This document shows, one piece after another, positions 5,999 to 6,875 of a DNA stretch of 6,875 nucleotides. Every line of letters starts with the position of its first letter. Within the stretch, counting starts at the first letter, position 1. The notes below the pieces were generated by a model. That model worked only from the letters and a program-made list of their open reading frames with translations. It did no database searches and had not been told where the DNA came from. Origin of the DNA: Rhodoferax sp. (lineage in GTDB: Bacteria; Pseudomonadota; Gammaproteobacteria; Burkholderiales; Burkholderiaceae_C); the NCBI GenBank assembly GCA_017880985.1, contig JADGRK010000136.1:1-6875 (forward strand), read 5' to 3'. Position numbers and translations under genes: made by a program.

Positions 5999-6802
5999 TC
6001 AGCGCTCTGGATCCGGAAATATCAATCCCTGCAGGCCACGCTTGCGCTCGAACGGCTTCCATTGGTCTTGCGCTTGCGAGAGTCGGTCGGCCACCGCCCA
6101 CCAGGCGCTGGGGTTGAGGCCCAGACCGAGGTGGCTGGCGATGACTTCCAGGTTTTCAGTCAGCGGATTGATCTTGCAGGGCCGCTGGATGCTGGCCGCC
6201 CAGGCGACCACACCGTCGCTGCGGGAATAGACGGAGGTGGTGGGCACCGGTGGTGCAGCCGGCAAGTCAAACTGTTCGACCTCGCGCTGAATGTCGCGCC
6301 CGCTCACGAGTTGGTACAGGTGCCAGGCGTTGGTGCTCTCATGCGAGCCGGCAAACGGTGTGCCCAGGGTGATGACACTGCGCACGCAGTCCGGCAGTTC
6401 TTTGGCCAGTTCGCGGGCGTAGATGCCGCCCAGACTCCAGCCCACCAGGCTCACTTTTTGGCCGGTGACCCGACAGGTGTCGATGATTTGTTGCCTGGCC
6501 GCCTGGAGCACGCCGGCGCGCGGCCCAAAGTTGAAACCCTGGTTCCAGCCGGAGACGTCGTGACCCAGGTTCTCAAGAAAACTGCGCAGCGGCAGCGTCG
6601 AGGCGTCACTGGCTGAGAGGCCGGGGAACACAATCACCGAATGACCGTCACCGCGCGCGGCCTGACGTAGAAATGGCCAGGCCGGAATCACGGAGCCCAG
6701 TTCCCAAAAAGCCCGCAGTTCCATCGCCATCAACCACGAACTGGGTGCTGAGGGCGGCTTGCTGACATCAATCGGTTTCTTGAGATGGTGCTTGGTTGCC
6801 AT
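5999..6802 (-). CDS. Alpha/beta hydrolase (lipase/esterase-like)
   Basis: This 267-residue serine hydrolase has an intact alpha/beta hydrolase layout. Numbered from the chosen ATG: an oxyanion-region strand VIVFPGLSASD at about 56-66, the nucleophile elbow VGWSLGG at 120-126 with S123, TLGTPFAGS at 145-153, a likely acid D196 in YSRSDGVV, and a likely catalytic His H224 in ASHLGLGLNP. The TLGTP.AGS run resembles PGAP1/lipase-type members that act on esters. No signal peptide is seen, so it is probably cytoplasmic. The start is uncertain: the frame extends to a GTG at 6841 (280 residues), but that stretch is AT-rich like an upstream region and has no ribosome site, while the ATG at 6802 begins MATKHHLKK, a typical start. 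Neither has a strong ribosome site. It is the first gene of a likely two-gene unit with the M3 peptidase. The substrate cannot be told from sequence. Confidence 0.85.
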   Translation of the reverse strand: MATKHHLKKPIDVSKPPSAPSSWLMAMELRAFWELGSVIPAWPFLRQAARGDGHSVIVFPGLSASDASTLPLRSFLENLGHDVSGWNQGFNFGPRAGVLQAARQQIIDTCRVTGQKVSLVGWSLGGIYARELAKELPDCVRSVITLGTPFAGSHESTNAWHLYQLVSGRDIQREVEQFDLPAAPPVPTTSVYSRSDGVVAWAASIQRPCKINPLTENLEVIASHLGLGLNPSAWWAVADRLSQAQDQWKPFERKRGLQGLIFPDPER

Positions 6803-6875
6803 ATCTTTAACAGTAGCATTTTTCGGTGTAAAAAATGTCACTTTGCGGTGTGTTTGGAGACCGGCTTCCTGATTT
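6803..6875. other. AT-rich upstream region of the hydrolase gene
   Basis: This end segment includes a stretch at about 6803-6841 clearly richer in A and T than the surrounding coding DNA, with a run of six T on the minus strand followed by ACA. This fits a promoter region for the hydrolase-peptidase unit, but no well-spaced -35/-10 pair was found. No gene was recognised in the last 34 bases. Confidence 0.35.

Noticed and set aside
5987..6616. Plus-strand open frame of 209 codons
   Set aside because: Antisense to the alpha/beta hydrolase with its GWSLGG motif; no family resemblance of its own.

Overview
The window reads as ordinary chromosomal DNA of a GC-rich betaproteobacterium. Protein style and an AGCTAT-type intergenic palindrome at 4065-4087 suggest Burkholderiales, perhaps Comamonadaceae near Rhodoferax or Polaromonas. 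That placement is an impression from memory, not a search result. All six supported genes lie on the minus strand, so transcription runs from right to left. The open plus-strand frames look like shadows of these genes.

Right part (about 6802 to 4098): a cytoplasmic alpha/beta hydrolase with a GWSLGG nucleophile elbow is followed after 32 bp by a complete M3-family zinc oligopeptidase with HEGGH and a downstream glutamate. The two probably share a transcript. A short perfect palindrome follows the peptidase stop.

Middle (about 4097 to 3800): there is no gene in this stretch. It holds several nested inverted repeats that could fold into a branched leader RNA ahead of the metal genes.

Left part (3799 to 208): a metal-uptake cluster. 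In transcription order it holds a small exported His/Cys protein (DUF2946-like), an outer-membrane beta-barrel with an N-terminal coiled coil, a periplasmic zinc-type (cluster A-I) solute-binding protein, and an ABC-3 family membrane permease. The last two overlap in ATGA, and the binding protein starts 28 bp after the barrel gene. Together they would carry a divalent metal, most likely zinc, across the outer membrane, through the periplasm and across the inner membrane. No ATPase gene is present in the window, and the final 207 bp show no ATPase start. The ATPase must lie beyond the left edge or elsewhere in the genome.

No phage, transposase, CRISPR, tRNA or rRNA signal was seen. The most unusual points are the linkage of a dedicated porin-like protein and a small metal-ligand-rich protein to the ABC genes, the missing ATPase, and the possible structured leader.
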